A stretch of 64,000 bases of DNA from assembly GCF_030580855.1 (NCBI RefSeq), contig NZ_JAUQOP010000003.1, forward strand, positions 124,001-188,000. The letters run 5' to 3'. The position numbers were made by a program, and so were the translations under genes. The notes under the pieces are model-generated. The model saw only the letters and a program-made list of their open reading frames with translations, was not told where the DNA came from and made no database searches. Source of the DNA: Pseudomonas citrullilanati (GTDB lineage Bacteria; Pseudomonadota; Gammaproteobacteria; Pseudomonadales; Pseudomonadaceae). Positions 28,309 to 37,888 of this stretch are shown here, piece by piece; within the stretch, counting starts at the first letter, position 1; every line of letters begins with the position of its first letter.

Positions 28309-29952
28309 TCATTCAGCCTGTGATTCGCCCTCTCGGGCCTTGGCCGCCTTCGCCCCATACTTGTCCAGTAACTTCAACGTCACCCCGTTGGTCCAGCCGA
28401 AGCCGTCCTGCAGCGCGTACTCACCGCCGCCACCGCCCTGCCCCTGTCCGGATACGTCATATTTCTCCACCAGCTTGTCCTCCTTGCGGTACAGCTGCTG
28501 GACCTGCTGGAGAAACCGCTGGCCGATCTGCGCTGCGAGATCGCCTTGCCGGTAGCGGTCCAGCCCCTCCACCGCCACCCATTGCAAGGGCGCCCAGCCG
28601 TTCGGTTCGTCCCATTGTTGGCCGTTGCTGACCTGGGTCGTGGCGATGCCGCCAGGTCGCAGCAGGCCGCCACGCACCGCGTCGGCGGTGCGCCGGGCAT
28701 GCTCCTGGGAGGCCAGGCCGGTGTACAACGGGAACAGCGCCGCAGCCGTCAGGTCCGGGCGTTGTCGACCGAGCTGCCAGTCGTAATCGACGTAATAACC
28801 GCCATCGGCCTTCCACAAGTGGCGCTCGATGGCGCGCTGGCGCTGGTCGGCGCGCTGGCCGTAGGCCTGGACGCACGGCGCGTTGCCAACGGTTTCGCAG
28901 CCCTTGGCGATGGTGCGCTCCAGGTGATACATCAGGCTGTTCAAGTCCACCGGTACGATGGCGGTGGTGCGTATGGTCTCCAGGCGCTTGCCATCGCCCA
29001 GCCAGCGCGAGCTGAAGTCCCAGCCGCTCTCGGCACCGGCGCGCAAATCACGCCAGACCTCCTGCCGCGTCCTGTCCGGCGCCTGGGCGGCGGTCTTGAT
29101 GTCTTGCAACCAGGACTCCTGGCGCGGCGTCGCACTGGCGTCCCAGTAGCGATTGAGCACGCTGCCATCGACCAGCTTGACGACGTGCCGGGTGGCGCCG
29201 CCGGGCTTGAGCGTCGGCGCGCCTTCCATCCAGTAGGCGTATTCGCGTTGCAGCTGGGGCAGATAGCGGCCGTAGGCCTGGTCCCCTTCGAGGCGGGCCT
29301 GCAATTCCACCATGTAGGCGAAGAACGGCGGCTGCGAGCGGCTCAGGTAATAGGTGCGATTGCCGTTGGGGACATGACCGTAGGTGTCGATCATGTAGGC
29401 GAAGTTGTCGGTCATCTGCCGGACCCGGGCCTTCTCGCCGCTTTGCTCCAGGCCCAGCATGGTGAAATACGAGTCCCAGTAATACATCTCGCGAAAACGC
29501 CCGCCCGGCACGACGTAGGGCTGCGGCAACGGCAACAGGCTGCTGTACTGCGGCACCTCGCGGTATGTGCGGCTCAACACCGGCCAGAGCGCATTGATGT
29601 GCGCGTCGATGGGGGCGCCGGGCTTCGGCGGCGGGCTTTGCGCTTCGCCGGATTCGATGAAGTTGTCCTGGACGAACGCCTTCAGGTCGAAACCGTCTTC
29701 GTCCTGCCGGGCCAGATAATCGGCGCGGATCTGCCCAGGATCACGCTTGGGCAGCGCATCGACGAAGTGCTTCTGGTCGGTGAAGAGTCCCTGGCGCTGC
29801 ACCGCTTCGAACAACTCCGGGTACGCTTGGTCGGGGGCAACGGGGGTGCGGTCCTTGGCGTCTTGATAGCTCCATGTCGCGGGCGGTTGACTTGAACAGG
29901 CCGCGCACAACAACGCGGCGAAAGACAGGCTGGTGAAATCCATAGGTCGCAT
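28309..29952 (-). CDS. treA: Periplasmic alpha,alpha-trehalase
   Basis: A 547-residue GH37 trehalase that hydrolyses trehalose to two glucose molecules outside the inner membrane. Both family signatures are present: PGGRFREMYYWDSYF (about 148-162) and QWDEPNGWAP (about 440-449), along with a GGGGEY glycine-rich motif near the end. The N-terminus is a short signal with CAACSS, which could be a non-classical lipobox. The ATG at 29952 is preferred because GGAG lies six bases upstream; an in-frame ATG at 29964 would add four residues. It is followed by the convergent dehydrogenase. Confidence 0.95.
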   Translation of the reverse strand: MRPMDFTSLSFAALLCAACSSQPPATWSYQDAKDRTPVAPDQAYPELFEAVQRQGLFTDQKHFVDALPKRDPGQIRADYLARQDEDGFDLKAFVQDNFIESGEAQSPPPKPGAPIDAHINALWPVLSRTYREVPQYSSLLPLPQPYVVPGGRFREMYYWDSYFTMLGLEQSGEKARVRQMTDNFAYMIDTYGHVPNGNRTYYLSRSQPPFFAYMVELQARLEGDQAYGRYLPQLQREYAYWMEGAPTLKPGGATRHVVKLVDGSVLNRYWDASATPRQESWLQDIKTAAQAPDRTRQEVWRDLRAGAESGWDFSSRWLGDGKRLETIRTTAIVPVDLNSLMYHLERTIAKGCETVGNAPCVQAYGQRADQRQRAIERHLWKADGGYYVDYDWQLGRQRPDLTAAALFPLYTGLASQEHARRTADAVRGGLLRPGGIATTQVSNGQQWDEPNGWAPLQWVAVEGLDRYRQGDLAAQIGQRFLQQVQQLYRKEDKLVEKYDVSGQGQGGGGGEYALQDGFGWTNGVTLKLLDKYGAKAAKAREGESQAE

Positions 29953-30042
29953 AGGCAGCTCCATCGTGGTGTCGTTCCTGACACAGGAATGACCCGATAG
30001 ACGGGCCCGGGTTCATTAAAATGACCCTGGCCCCGACCAGCT

Positions 30043-30735
30043 TCAGGCGCTCTGTTCCTGCTCCAACCGCTTGAGCAAGGCCTCGGCGACGGCCTCTGAG
30101 GACGCCGGATTCTGACCCGTGATCAGGTGCCCGTCCTCGACCACGTAGCTGGCCCAGTCCGCCGCCTTGGAATAATCGCCGCCCTTGGCCTTGAGCATGT
30201 CCTCCACCAGGAACGGCACCACCTGGGTGAGCCCCACCGCCTCTTCTTCGGAGTTGGTGAACCCGGTGACCTTCTTGCCCTTGACCAGCGGTTGGCCGTC
30301 GGGGGCGACAACGTCCTTGAACACCCCGGGCGCATGGCAAACGGCAGCGACGGGCTTGTTCGCGGCATACATCGCCTCGATCAGGATCTTCGAATCCCGG
30401 TCCTCGGCCAGGTCCCAGAGCGGTCCATGGCCGCCGGGATAGAACACGGCGTCGAAGTCATAAGGGTCCACTTCGCCCAGCAGCACGGTGTTGGCCAACG
30501 CGGCCTGGGCCTCGGTGTCCGTGCGAAAGCGCCGGGTGGCGTCGGTCTGGGCGTCTTCTTCATTGCTCTTGGGGTCCAGCGGCGGCTGCCCGCCCTGGGG
30601 AGAGGCCAGCGTAACGCTCGCCCCGGCGTCGACGAACACATAGTAGGGCGCGGCGAACTCCTCCAGCCAAAAACCGGTTTTCTTGCCGGTGTCGCCCAAC
30701 TGATCGTGAGATGTAAGGACCATTAGAATGTTCAT
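30043..30735 (-). CDS. Type 1 glutamine amidotransferase-like protein (DJ-1/PfpI, Hsp31-like)
   Basis: A 230-residue DJ-1/PfpI superfamily protein. It has GGHGPLWDL (about 85-93) and the nucleophile elbow AVCHAPG with the reactive cysteine (about residue 122). The longer insertions match the Hsp31-like subgroup (glyoxalase III or chaperone activity reported for relatives). GGAGGAG is eight bases before the ATG at 30735; an upstream GTG is too close to that site. It is a lone cytosolic gene, probably stress-related. Confidence 0.88.
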   Translation of the reverse strand: MNILMVLTSHDQLGDTGKKTGFWLEEFAAPYYVFVDAGASVTLASPQGGQPPLDPKSNEEDAQTDATRRFRTDTEAQAALANTVLLGEVDPYDFDAVFYPGGHGPLWDLAEDRDSKILIEAMYAANKPVAAVCHAPGVFKDVVAPDGQPLVKGKKVTGFTNSEEEAVGLTQVVPFLVEDMLKAKGGDYSKAADWASYVVEDGHLITGQNPASSEAVAEALLKRLEQEQSA

Positions 30736-30788
30736 CTGCACCGCTCCTCCAGGAATGAAAGGCAGGACACGATCGCCCTGCCTTAGGT

Positions 30789-32099
30789 TCAGAGGCCACG
30801 CCGGGCCAGACGTTCACCGGTCGTGCTGGTATTCGACGGTACGTGTCGGCGCCACGGGCTGGTCTCCGGCAGGGTCAACAATAAGCCGAAAGCCAGCGCC
30901 GCAATGGCGGCGAGCGTCAGGAACGCCGCGCTGTAGCCCGCCCCTTGCACCACGAAACCGGCCAGGCTGTTGCTCAGCGCGGCGCCAAGGCCGAAAACGG
31001 TCGACAGCACGCCAAGGCTGACGTTGAACCGCCCGGTCCCCTGGGTCAGATCCTTGACCACCAGCGGGAACAGCGCGCCGAACAGCCCGGCGCCGATGCC
31101 ATCGAGCAGTTGCACCGCCACCAGCCAGTAGGGATCGTCCGACAGCACATACAGCACGCCACGAATCGGCAGGATCAGGAAACCGGCCAGCAGCAATGGC
31201 TTGCGCCCCCAGGCATCGGCCTTGACGCCCACCAGCCAGGCCATGGGCACCATGACCAGTTGCGCCGCGACAATGCAGGCCGACGTCAGCGGCGTGGCCA
31301 GGTGGGCGTTGGCCTGGGCGAGCTTCTGGCTGACCAGCGGGAGCATCGCCGCATTGGCCAGGTGGAACAGCGCGCAGCACACGGCGAACAGCAGCAAGGT
31401 GCGGTTGTCCAGCAGGATACGCAACGCCGAGGGCGTCTCGTCCGTGACCGCCTGGCCGGTCTCCAGGCCCCGTGCCACCTCATGGTCGATGGCCTCGGCG
31501 GACACGCAACTGACCGCGAGGATGCTGGCCACTGCCATCGCCGCCATCAGGTAGAACACCGCGATGGGACCGAACAGCCAGGCGAACCCTCCGGCCAACA
31601 GCGCGGCACAGGCGTTGCCGGCGTGATTGAAGGTTTCGTTGCGCCCGGTGCGCCGGGTAAAGGCCTTCGCCCCGGTGATGCCCAGGGAGATGGCCGCGAT
31701 GGCCGGGGCGAACACCGACGCCGCCACGGCGCTGAGCGCCTGGGTCAACGCCACCAGCCCAAACGACGACGTGAACGGCAGCACCAGGCACCCCAGCGTC
31801 ACCAGCAGGGCAGCGGCGGCCACCACCGCGCGCTTGCTGCGAACCCGGTCGATCAAGGCACCGGCGGGCCCCTGGGTGACGAGCCCGGCGATGGCCGCCA
31901 CGGTCATCACCAGGCCAATGCTGGAAGGTTGCCATTGATGCACGGCCAACAGGTAGATCGCCAGGTAAGGCCCCAACCCGTCGCGGACATCGGCGAGGAA
32001 GAAATTCAGGCTATCCAGGGACAGGTTGTTGCGACGATCCAGGTTTCGATCCACGTAGGCCTCGGCAAGGGCATTGGCCCGAAGGTGATTGACGTCCAT
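30789..32099 (-). CDS. MFS transporter
   Basis: A 436-residue inner-membrane protein with about 12 hydrophobic segments. It has a loop 2-3 motif variant (GALIDRVRSKRAV, about residues 81-93) and a polar N-terminus (NLDRRNNLSLDSLNFFLADVRDG). A soluble loop (about 205-230) separates the halves. It lies 53 bp before the DJ-1/PfpI gene on the same strand and might be co-transcribed with it. The substrate cannot be predicted from sequence alone. Confidence 0.85.
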   Translation of the reverse strand: MDVNHLRANALAEAYVDRNLDRRNNLSLDSLNFFLADVRDGLGPYLAIYLLAVHQWQPSSIGLVMTVAAIAGLVTQGPAGALIDRVRSKRAVVAAAALLVTLGCLVLPFTSSFGLVALTQALSAVAASVFAPAIAAISLGITGAKAFTRRTGRNETFNHAGNACAALLAGGFAWLFGPIAVFYLMAAMAVASILAVSCVSAEAIDHEVARGLETGQAVTDETPSALRILLDNRTLLLFAVCCALFHLANAAMLPLVSQKLAQANAHLATPLTSACIVAAQLVMVPMAWLVGVKADAWGRKPLLLAGFLILPIRGVLYVLSDDPYWLVAVQLLDGIGAGLFGALFPLVVKDLTQGTGRFNVSLGVLSTVFGLGAALSNSLAGFVVQGAGYSAAFLTLAAIAALAFGLLLTLPETSPWRRHVPSNTSTTGERLARRGL

Positions 32100-32160
32100 G
32101 CTGCTGGGGGATGCTCGCTATCGCTTACAGGCCGCAGGTTCACGGTCGAATCTAGCACGT

Positions 32161-32243
32161 CATCGCGAACAGGCTCGCTCCGAAAAGAGCGGGTGGGCCC
32201 CTTCATCGAAACCCATGTGGGCGCGAGCCTGCTCGCGATGACG
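32161..32243. repeat. REP pair
   Basis: Two facing REP copies, catcgcgaacaggctcgctc near 32161-32180 and gtgggcgcgagcctgctcgc at 32216-32235, lie in the gap between the MFS and OPT genes. Both are variants of the P. fluorescens-type REP seen in the 26075 array. Confidence 0.75.
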
Positions 32244-32269
32244 GCGGCCCAGCCAACATCGATGCCAAC

Positions 32270-34015
32270 CTATCCCCCGTTCCCCACCATCGCCCACAGC
32301 GACGCCCCGACCCCGGTGATACTTTCGCCAGCGATCAACCCCGCCGCCGCGGTGATGGCGAACCGCTCCGTGAGGCTCGGCCAGCGGCAACTCACCAGCC
32401 AGGTGAGCACGGCACCGAACGCCATCATCAGCGACACCGATGCCGGCAGGACAAAGGCCAGGCCCAGGGCCGCCGTGCTGGGCAGCCGCCGGGCCTGGCG
32501 CTCAGGCAACAGGCTGTCGAGCACGCCCAGCAGCGCGCCGGCCAGCCCGCCGAGGAAGATCGCCCAGCGGATGCTCGGCGACAAGGAATCCAGGCCATGG
32601 GTCAAGGTTTGCGCCACGGCTTTCCAGGTGGCGACCGCCGGGGCCGGCCATTCTTCGGTGAGCAGCATGGCTTGCGGGTCCGGGATCAACGCCAGGTAGG
32701 CCAATACCCCAACGATGCTGCCGACGAAAATCCCCAGCGTCTGGGCGATCAGTTGCTTGCGCGGCGTCGCGCCAATCGCCCGGCCCACCTTGAAATCGTT
32801 CATCAGGTCGGTGCACTGCCCGGCGGAGCCGCCGGCGGTATTGGCGCTCATCAGGTTGATCGGCACCTGGCCCGGGGCGACGATACCGAAGCTCAGCTGT
32901 GACAGCTGCCCGATGGCGCCGATGGGCGGGATGCCCGTGGCGCCCACCACCCGGGCAGCCACGGCGGCCAGGCAGATGGCCAGGGGAATGGTCAGCAAGG
33001 CCATCCACAGGTTGATGCCGAACAACAGCGCTTGCAGGCTCACCACCAAGGCAATCGCCAGGGCGAAACCGGCGGCGGGCCCTCCCTTGGGCACACGCCA
33101 GATGGCCCCGCCGCCGGCCCGGGTGGACGCGTGCAACGACCACAGGCGAATCGCCAGGGACGCCAGCGTCGAACAGACCATCAGGCTCACGCCCGGCCAC
33201 AACAACCACTCCACCAGCGCCGCGAACTGTGGGCTGCTGCTGCCCGGGGCCAACTGCACCAGGCCCTGCCCGAGCAGCCACGGCGCCAACCCGCCCCAGG
33301 CCAGCAAGGCACCCAGCAACAGGCTCAGGCCGACGCGGATACCGATGATCCCGCCAAAGCCCAGCAACAGCAGCGAAGGGTCGGCGGTGAACGTCAGGCG
33401 CTCCAGCTGGCTTGTCGGCGCCCAGCGCGCAATGGCCCAGACGAAGGTGTCCACCCACTTCGCCAGGCCGGACACCAGCGCGGCGCCAAGCAGCACCTTC
33501 AAGCGCGTCGCCGCTTCCTGGCCGTGGTTGTAGATGTGCAGCAGGGTTTCCAGGGTCGCCACCCCCTCGGGGAACTTCAGCGCCTTGTCGTTGAGCAACG
33601 ACGGCCGCAGGTACCAGGCAATCCAGATCCCCAGGAAGCTCACCGAGAAGACCCAGGCCACCATCGGCAGGGCGTCCAATTGCTGCCCGGTCAGCAAGGT
33701 GTAGGCCGGAATGGGGGCCACCAACCCACCGGAAATGATCGAGGCCGCGGCAGACGCCACGGTCTGGTTGATGTTGCTTTCATGCAGCGTCCACGGCTCC
33801 CCGCCACCGGCGCGCCGGGCCAGGCCTTGCCAGACGCCGTAGCCGATCAGCAAGGCGATGATCGACATGTTGAACGACCAGCCGATCTTCAACCCGGCGT
33901 ACACATTGGAAGGCGTCAACAGGATCCCGAGCACGATCCCGGTGGTGACCGCCCGCAGGCTGAGCTCGCGTTGCACAGGGCTGTCCAGGGGATTCGGTGG
34001 CGAGGTGCAGGGCAT
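32270..34015 (-). CDS. OPT-family oligopeptide/metal-chelate transporter
   Basis: A 581-residue, very hydrophobic protein with about 14 membrane segments. It shows OPT hallmarks: ELSLRAVTTGIVLGILLTPSNVYAGLKIGW at the N-terminus, QTVASAAASIISGGLVAPIPA, KFPEGVATLETLLH and NTAGGSAGQCTDLMNDFKVG. OPT proteins take up small peptides or metal chelates; the prokaryotic subgroup is mostly uncharacterised. AAGGA lies six bases before the start. Its nearest upstream gene is the LysR at 34212, 196 bp away on the same strand, but a regulatory link is not shown. Confidence 0.88.
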   Translation of the reverse strand: MPCTSPPNPLDSPVQRELSLRAVTTGIVLGILLTPSNVYAGLKIGWSFNMSIIALLIGYGVWQGLARRAGGGEPWTLHESNINQTVASAAASIISGGLVAPIPAYTLLTGQQLDALPMVAWVFSVSFLGIWIAWYLRPSLLNDKALKFPEGVATLETLLHIYNHGQEAATRLKVLLGAALVSGLAKWVDTFVWAIARWAPTSQLERLTFTADPSLLLLGFGGIIGIRVGLSLLLGALLAWGGLAPWLLGQGLVQLAPGSSSPQFAALVEWLLWPGVSLMVCSTLASLAIRLWSLHASTRAGGGAIWRVPKGGPAAGFALAIALVVSLQALLFGINLWMALLTIPLAICLAAVAARVVGATGIPPIGAIGQLSQLSFGIVAPGQVPINLMSANTAGGSAGQCTDLMNDFKVGRAIGATPRKQLIAQTLGIFVGSIVGVLAYLALIPDPQAMLLTEEWPAPAVATWKAVAQTLTHGLDSLSPSIRWAIFLGGLAGALLGVLDSLLPERQARRLPSTAALGLAFVLPASVSLMMAFGAVLTWLVSCRWPSLTERFAITAAAGLIAGESITGVGASLWAMVGNGG

Positions 34016-34211
34016 GCGAATTCCTTATCGGCAGTGAGACAGCGCGAACACTCGACGCGACGACTAAACAAGTGAGCGCTGCCTGCGCGGAAGGTTCATA
34101 TGCCGCCGCCACGCTCGCTCCCACAGGGAAAGCGCAGTGGTTCAAGAACAGTAACAACAACACCGCTGCCGGATTATCAGCGATGCGTAATCCAGGCCAT
34201 CGAACAACGAA

Positions 34212-35183
34212 CTAAGCGGACAGGGGCGCCTTCAAATCCACGCCCAATGCCTGGGCGAAAGCCTTGACCAACGGACTGCGCACCGTGTTATGCCGCAGGA
34301 TCAGATTGAAGGGTGTGACAAAGTTGATCAGGTCCGGGCGCAACGCTCGAAATTGTCCCTGGGCGACCAGGTTCGCCGCGTAATGCTGGGGCAGGTAACC
34401 CACGAACCGACCCGTCTTGATCAATAGCGCCACGGCTTCCACCTGGGTCGCCGAGGGCGAGAGACTGTCGTAGTGGGTGAAGCTCGGTTTGTCGCGATGA
34501 ATCGCATAGCGGTGGTTGATGCACGGGTGTTCCTTGAGCGCCGGGAGGTCAAGTTGCGCTTGCGGCACATCGAACAACGGATGTCCGATCGCGCAGTAAA
34601 GCTGTGAGCGTTCCTCGTAGAGCGGGTAATAATCGAACTCTTCGCGTTTCTGGTAGACCGGCACGATTCCCGCCACCAGTCGCCCCTCGACGACACCGCG
34701 TTCCACTTCATCCAACTGAGCGGCCTGAAGTTGAAACCTTACTTTCGGCGACTCCTCACTCATCCTTCTAATGGCTGCAACTAACGGCGACTGTTCATCG
34801 GTAATCGTATTATCAATAACCCCCACGCCAAGATCGCCAATAAGTTCATTCTGGGCCGAACTAAGCCGATCTCGAAAGTTATCCACCGAGGCAAATAGAT
34901 CAATCGACGCCTGATACACCAGGCGCCCTTCTTCGGTCAGGTGAAAACCCTCGCGACCGCGGGTGCACAAGCGCATGCCGATCCGAATCTCAAGGTCCGA
35001 AATCTGTTTGCTGATGGCGGCCAGGCCCACGTTCAGCTCGTTCTGGGCGGCACTGAAGCCCCCGGCCTCGACCACCGCCTTGAACACCTTGAGCAGTTTG
35101 AAGTCCAGGCCGCTGAGCGCCAACGGCGCCCTGTGCGGCGGTCTTGGCGGCGGGTTTCCGGAATTGGAAAGTGGGGTTTCCAT
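34212..35183 (-). CDS. LysR-family regulator, probable controller of the lyase island
   Basis: A 323-residue LysR regulator with a proline-rich N-terminal tail of about 25 residues. The helix-turn-helix follows (LKVFKAVVEAGGFSAAQNELNVGLAAISKQISDLE, about 33-67), then the wing (RGREGFHLTEEGRLVYQ) and a type 2 periplasmic-binding effector domain. It is divergent from the ArgH-like gene across 313 bp, the usual arrangement for a LysR activator and its target operon (35497-44085). The inducer is probably the island's substrate or an intermediate. Confidence 0.9.
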   Translation of the reverse strand: METPLSNSGNPPPRPPHRAPLALSGLDFKLLKVFKAVVEAGGFSAAQNELNVGLAAISKQISDLEIRIGMRLCTRGREGFHLTEEGRLVYQASIDLFASVDNFRDRLSSAQNELIGDLGVGVIDNTITDEQSPLVAAIRRMSEESPKVRFQLQAAQLDEVERGVVEGRLVAGIVPVYQKREEFDYYPLYEERSQLYCAIGHPLFDVPQAQLDLPALKEHPCINHRYAIHRDKPSFTHYDSLSPSATQVEAVALLIKTGRFVGYLPQHYAANLVAQGQFRALRPDLINFVTPFNLILRHNTVRSPLVKAFAQALGVDLKAPLSA

Positions 35184-35496
35184 AATGCTTATTTACCTCT
35201 GTCGCCGTTTTCAACACGCTGTGCCCAACAACAAAAATAACGCTGGCTAATAAATAATGAACACAGAAAACCTGGCTTGGCAACCGCTAATAAATTCCGC
35301 ACCCGAGTGCCAACTCGCTGAATCTGCGCCATTAAAAGCTGACACTTCGATCAGCGCTCTCCACTTCGCAACTGCGCTTGTCCCCTGCCCTTGAATAACG
35401 ATTAAGCCGAGCTCCGCCGGGTCGATTTCTATCGTCCAGGCCATGCGCCGGCGAGGCAGCCCTATCAAGTTCGCTTTACCGACGAGGAAAACAACA
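35184..35496. other. Divergent promoter region with a possible small ORF
   Basis: This 313-bp gap between the LysR and ArgH-like genes is A/T-rich at its left end and should hold both promoters. A 45-codon ORF on the plus strand (35257-35394, starting MNTENLAWQPL) and a 65-codon ORF on the minus strand (35444-35247, starting MAWTIEIDPAEL) overlap each other. The minus one opens like a RelE toxin but does not continue like one. Neither has a convincing ribosome site, so neither is annotated as a gene. Confidence 0.4.
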
Positions 35497-36924
35497 ATGT
35501 CCCAAACCACTGACCGTCTCTGGGGTGCCCGTTTCAAGAGCGGCCCATCCGAAGCCCTGGCGGCGCTCTCTCGTTGCCCCGAGCGCTATTTTCGCCTCAC
35601 CCCCTACGACCTCGCGGGGTCCAAGGCCCATGCCCGGGAGCTGCAACGGGCCGGTTTGCTGAGTGAAGAAGAAACCCGGACCCTGCTCGCCGCCCTCGAC
35701 CAGATCGGCGCCGACTTTCGCGCCGGCAGCATTGCCCCGACCCTGGATGACGAAGACGTGCACACCTTCATCGAGCGCCTGCTGACCGAGCGCCTCGGTG
35801 CCCTGGGCGGCAAGTTGCGAGCCGGTCGTTCGCGCAACGACCAGACCGCCAATGACCTGCGCCTGTTCCTGCGTGACCACGTCCGCACCCTGGCGGTGCA
35901 GGTGCTGGGGTTGCAGCAGGCGCTGGTGGAGCAGGCCCAACAGCACGTGGAGAGTATCTGCCCGGGCTTCACCCACCTGCAGCAGGCGCAACCGATCGTC
36001 TTCGCCCACCACCTGCTGGCCCATGCCCAATCGATGCTGCGTGACGTCCAGCGCCTGGTGGACTGGGACGCACGCACCTCGCTGTCGCCCCTCGGCGCGG
36101 CGGCGATGGCCGGCTCCGCCATCGCCCGCATGCCCCAGCAATCGGCCAAGGAAATGGGCTACAGCGGCGTGTGCGAAAACTCCATCGACGCCGTCGCCAG
36201 CCGTGACCACGTGGCCGAATTCCTGTTTATCGCCAGCATGCTCGGAATCAACATTTCCCGCCTGGCCGAAGAATTTTGCCTCTGGTCGTCGCGGCAATTT
36301 CGCTGGGTCACGCTGGATGATGCCTACGCCACCGGCAGCTCGATCATGCCGCAGAAGAAGAACCCGGACATTGCCGAACTGGCGCGTGGCAAGGCCGGTC
36401 GCCTGATCGGCAACTTGACCGGCCTGCTGTCGACCCTCAAGTCCCTGCCCCTGTCCTACAACCGCGACTTGAGCGAAGACAAGCACGGCGTACTCGACAG
36501 CGTCGACACCCTGTTGCTGGTGTTGCCCGCCATGGCCGGCATGGTCGCCACCATGCACGTGAATGTCGAAGAACTCCGGCGCCAGGCGCCGCTGGGCTTC
36601 ACCCTCGCCACGGAAGTGGCCGACTGGCTGGCCGTGCGCGGCGTGCCGTTCAAGGAAGCCCACGAAATCACCGGCGCATTGGTCAAGGCCTGTGAGGAAC
36701 ACGACATCGAGCTGTGGGAAGCCTCTCCGGCGTTACTGGCGGAGATCGACCCGCGCCTGACACCCCAGGTGCGCGACAGCCTGACGCTGGAAGCGGCGAT
36801 TGCCGCCCGCAGCGGCTGGGGCGGTACCGCGCCGCAACAGGTGCGCGAGCAGATCGGCCGGCTGAAGACCGCCCTCGCCGCGCAGCAGGCGTGGACCGAA
36901 AACTACCAGGGTTTCCGCCTCTGA
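35497..36924 (+). CDS. Argininosuccinate lyase-like C-N lyase
   Basis: A 475-residue aspartase/fumarase superfamily enzyme closest in look to ArgH. It has DDEDVHTFIERLL (about 84-96), GRSRNDQ (about 110-116), THLQQAQP with the catalytic histidine, and the serine loop GSSIMPQKKNPD (about 285-296). The usual KLHTGRSRND reads KLRAGRSRND, an altered active-site edge. The context is an amino-acid importer and an MmgE/PrpD gene, not arginine biosynthesis. Relatives such as EDDS lyase and iminodisuccinate lyase release fumarate from N-substituted aspartates, and I infer such a role. AGG-rich spacing (GAGGAAAACAACA) precedes the ATG. Confidence 0.88.
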   Translation: MSQTTDRLWGARFKSGPSEALAALSRCPERYFRLTPYDLAGSKAHARELQRAGLLSEEETRTLLAALDQIGADFRAGSIAPTLDDEDVHTFIERLLTERLGALGGKLRAGRSRNDQTANDLRLFLRDHVRTLAVQVLGLQQALVEQAQQHVESICPGFTHLQQAQPIVFAHHLLAHAQSMLRDVQRLVDWDARTSLSPLGAAAMAGSAIARMPQQSAKEMGYSGVCENSIDAVASRDHVAEFLFIASMLGINISRLAEEFCLWSSRQFRWVTLDDAYATGSSIMPQKKNPDIAELARGKAGRLIGNLTGLLSTLKSLPLSYNRDLSEDKHGVLDSVDTLLLVLPAMAGMVATMHVNVEELRRQAPLGFTLATEVADWLAVRGVPFKEAHEITGALVKACEEHDIELWEASPALLAEIDPRLTPQVRDSLTLEAAIAARSGWGGTAPQQVREQIGRLKTALAAQQAWTENYQGFRL

Positions 36925-36929
36925 CCGAA

Positions 36930-36955
36930 GCAGGAGCGGGCTGGCTCGCTCCTGC
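36930..36955. repeat. REP-type hairpin, possible attenuating terminator
   Basis: GCAGGAGCG (36930-36938) and CGCTCCTGC (36947-36955) form a 9-bp stem with an 8-nt loop in the 75-bp gap between the lyase and the ABC permease. It is a shortened REP relative and could lower expression of the transporter relative to the lyase or protect the upstream mRNA end. Confidence 0.6.
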
Positions 36956-36999
36956 CAGGATTGTGCTTGACCTGAAACACCAGCATTTGGAGAACCAAC

Positions 37000-37878
37000 A
37001 TGAGCCAGACACAGGCAGAGCGACTCCAGGCGGAGCGCAAACTGGCGGAAAACCAGTTCGACATCACCCAGTACCAGCACGTCCCCCGGCGTTACTACGG
37101 TCGCATCTTCTTCGCCTCCGTGATCGTCATCGCCTTGCTGGGCCTGGTGCGCGCCTTCGCCGAAGGCAAGATCGAATGGTCCTACATCGGCCAGTTCATT
37201 ACCTCGCAAGCGATCCTGTGGGGCTTGTTCAACACCATCGTCATGGCGGTGCTGGCCATGGCGCTGGGCATCGTGTTCGGGGTGATCACCGCCATCATGC
37301 GCATGTCGGCCAACCCGATCCTGCGCTACGTGGCACTGACCTACACCTGGCTGTTCCGCGGCACGCCGTTGATCCTGCAACTGCTGCTGTGGTTCAACCT
37401 GGCGCTGATTTTCCCCACTGTCGGCATCCCCGGGCTCTTCGAGCTGGACACCGTGAGCCTGATGACGCCATTCGTGGCCGCCCTGCTCGGCTTGAGCATC
37501 AACCAGGGCGCCTACACCGCCGAAGTGGTGCGCGCCGGCCTGCTGTCGGTGGACACCGGCCAGTACGAAGCCGCCAAGTCGATCGGCATGCCACGCTTGC
37601 AGGCACTGCGCCGGATCATCCTGCCGCAGGCCATGCGGATCATCATTCCGCCCGTGGGCAACGAGTTCATCGGCATGGTGAAGATGACCTCGCTGGCCAG
37701 TGTCATCCAATACTCGGAACTGCTCTACAACGCCCAGAACATCTACTACGCCAACGCCCGGGTCATGGAGCTGCTGATCGTCGCCGGTATCTGGTACCTG
37801 GTCGCGGTCACCGTCCTGTCCTTCGGCCAGAGCCGCCTGGAGCGTCGTTTCGCTCGCGGCGCCGGCAAGCGTTCCTGA
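37000..37878 (+). CDS. Polar amino-acid ABC transporter permease (HisM/GlnP family)
   Basis: A 292-residue inner-membrane permease with a cytosolic N-terminal tail of about 40 residues and five to six helices. It has the family EAA loop ([41 protein letters not shown], about 187-228) that docks on the ATPase. One permease gene is present, so it likely homodimerises. GGAG precedes the ATG; the ATPase follows 10 bp later. The transporter should import the polar amino acid or aminopolycarboxylate that the island degrades. Confidence 0.93.
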   Translation: MSQTQAERLQAERKLAENQFDITQYQHVPRRYYGRIFFASVIVIALLGLVRAFAEGKIEWSYIGQFITSQAILWGLFNTIVMAVLAMALGIVFGVITAIMRMSANPILRYVALTYTWLFRGTPLILQLLLWFNLALIFPTVGIPGLFELDTVSLMTPFVAALLGLSINQGAYTAEVVRAGLLSVDTGQYEAAKSIGMPRLQALRRIILPQAMRIIIPPVGNEFIGMVKMTSLASVIQYSELLYNAQNIYYANARVMELLIVAGIWYLVAVTVLSFGQSRLERRFARGAGKRS

Positions 37879-37888
37879 GGAATCCGCC

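Noticed and set aside
35497..36924. Arginine biosynthetic argH
   Set aside because: Neighbours are an importer, hydrolases and an MmgE/PrpD gene under a divergent LysR; the active-site edge differs.
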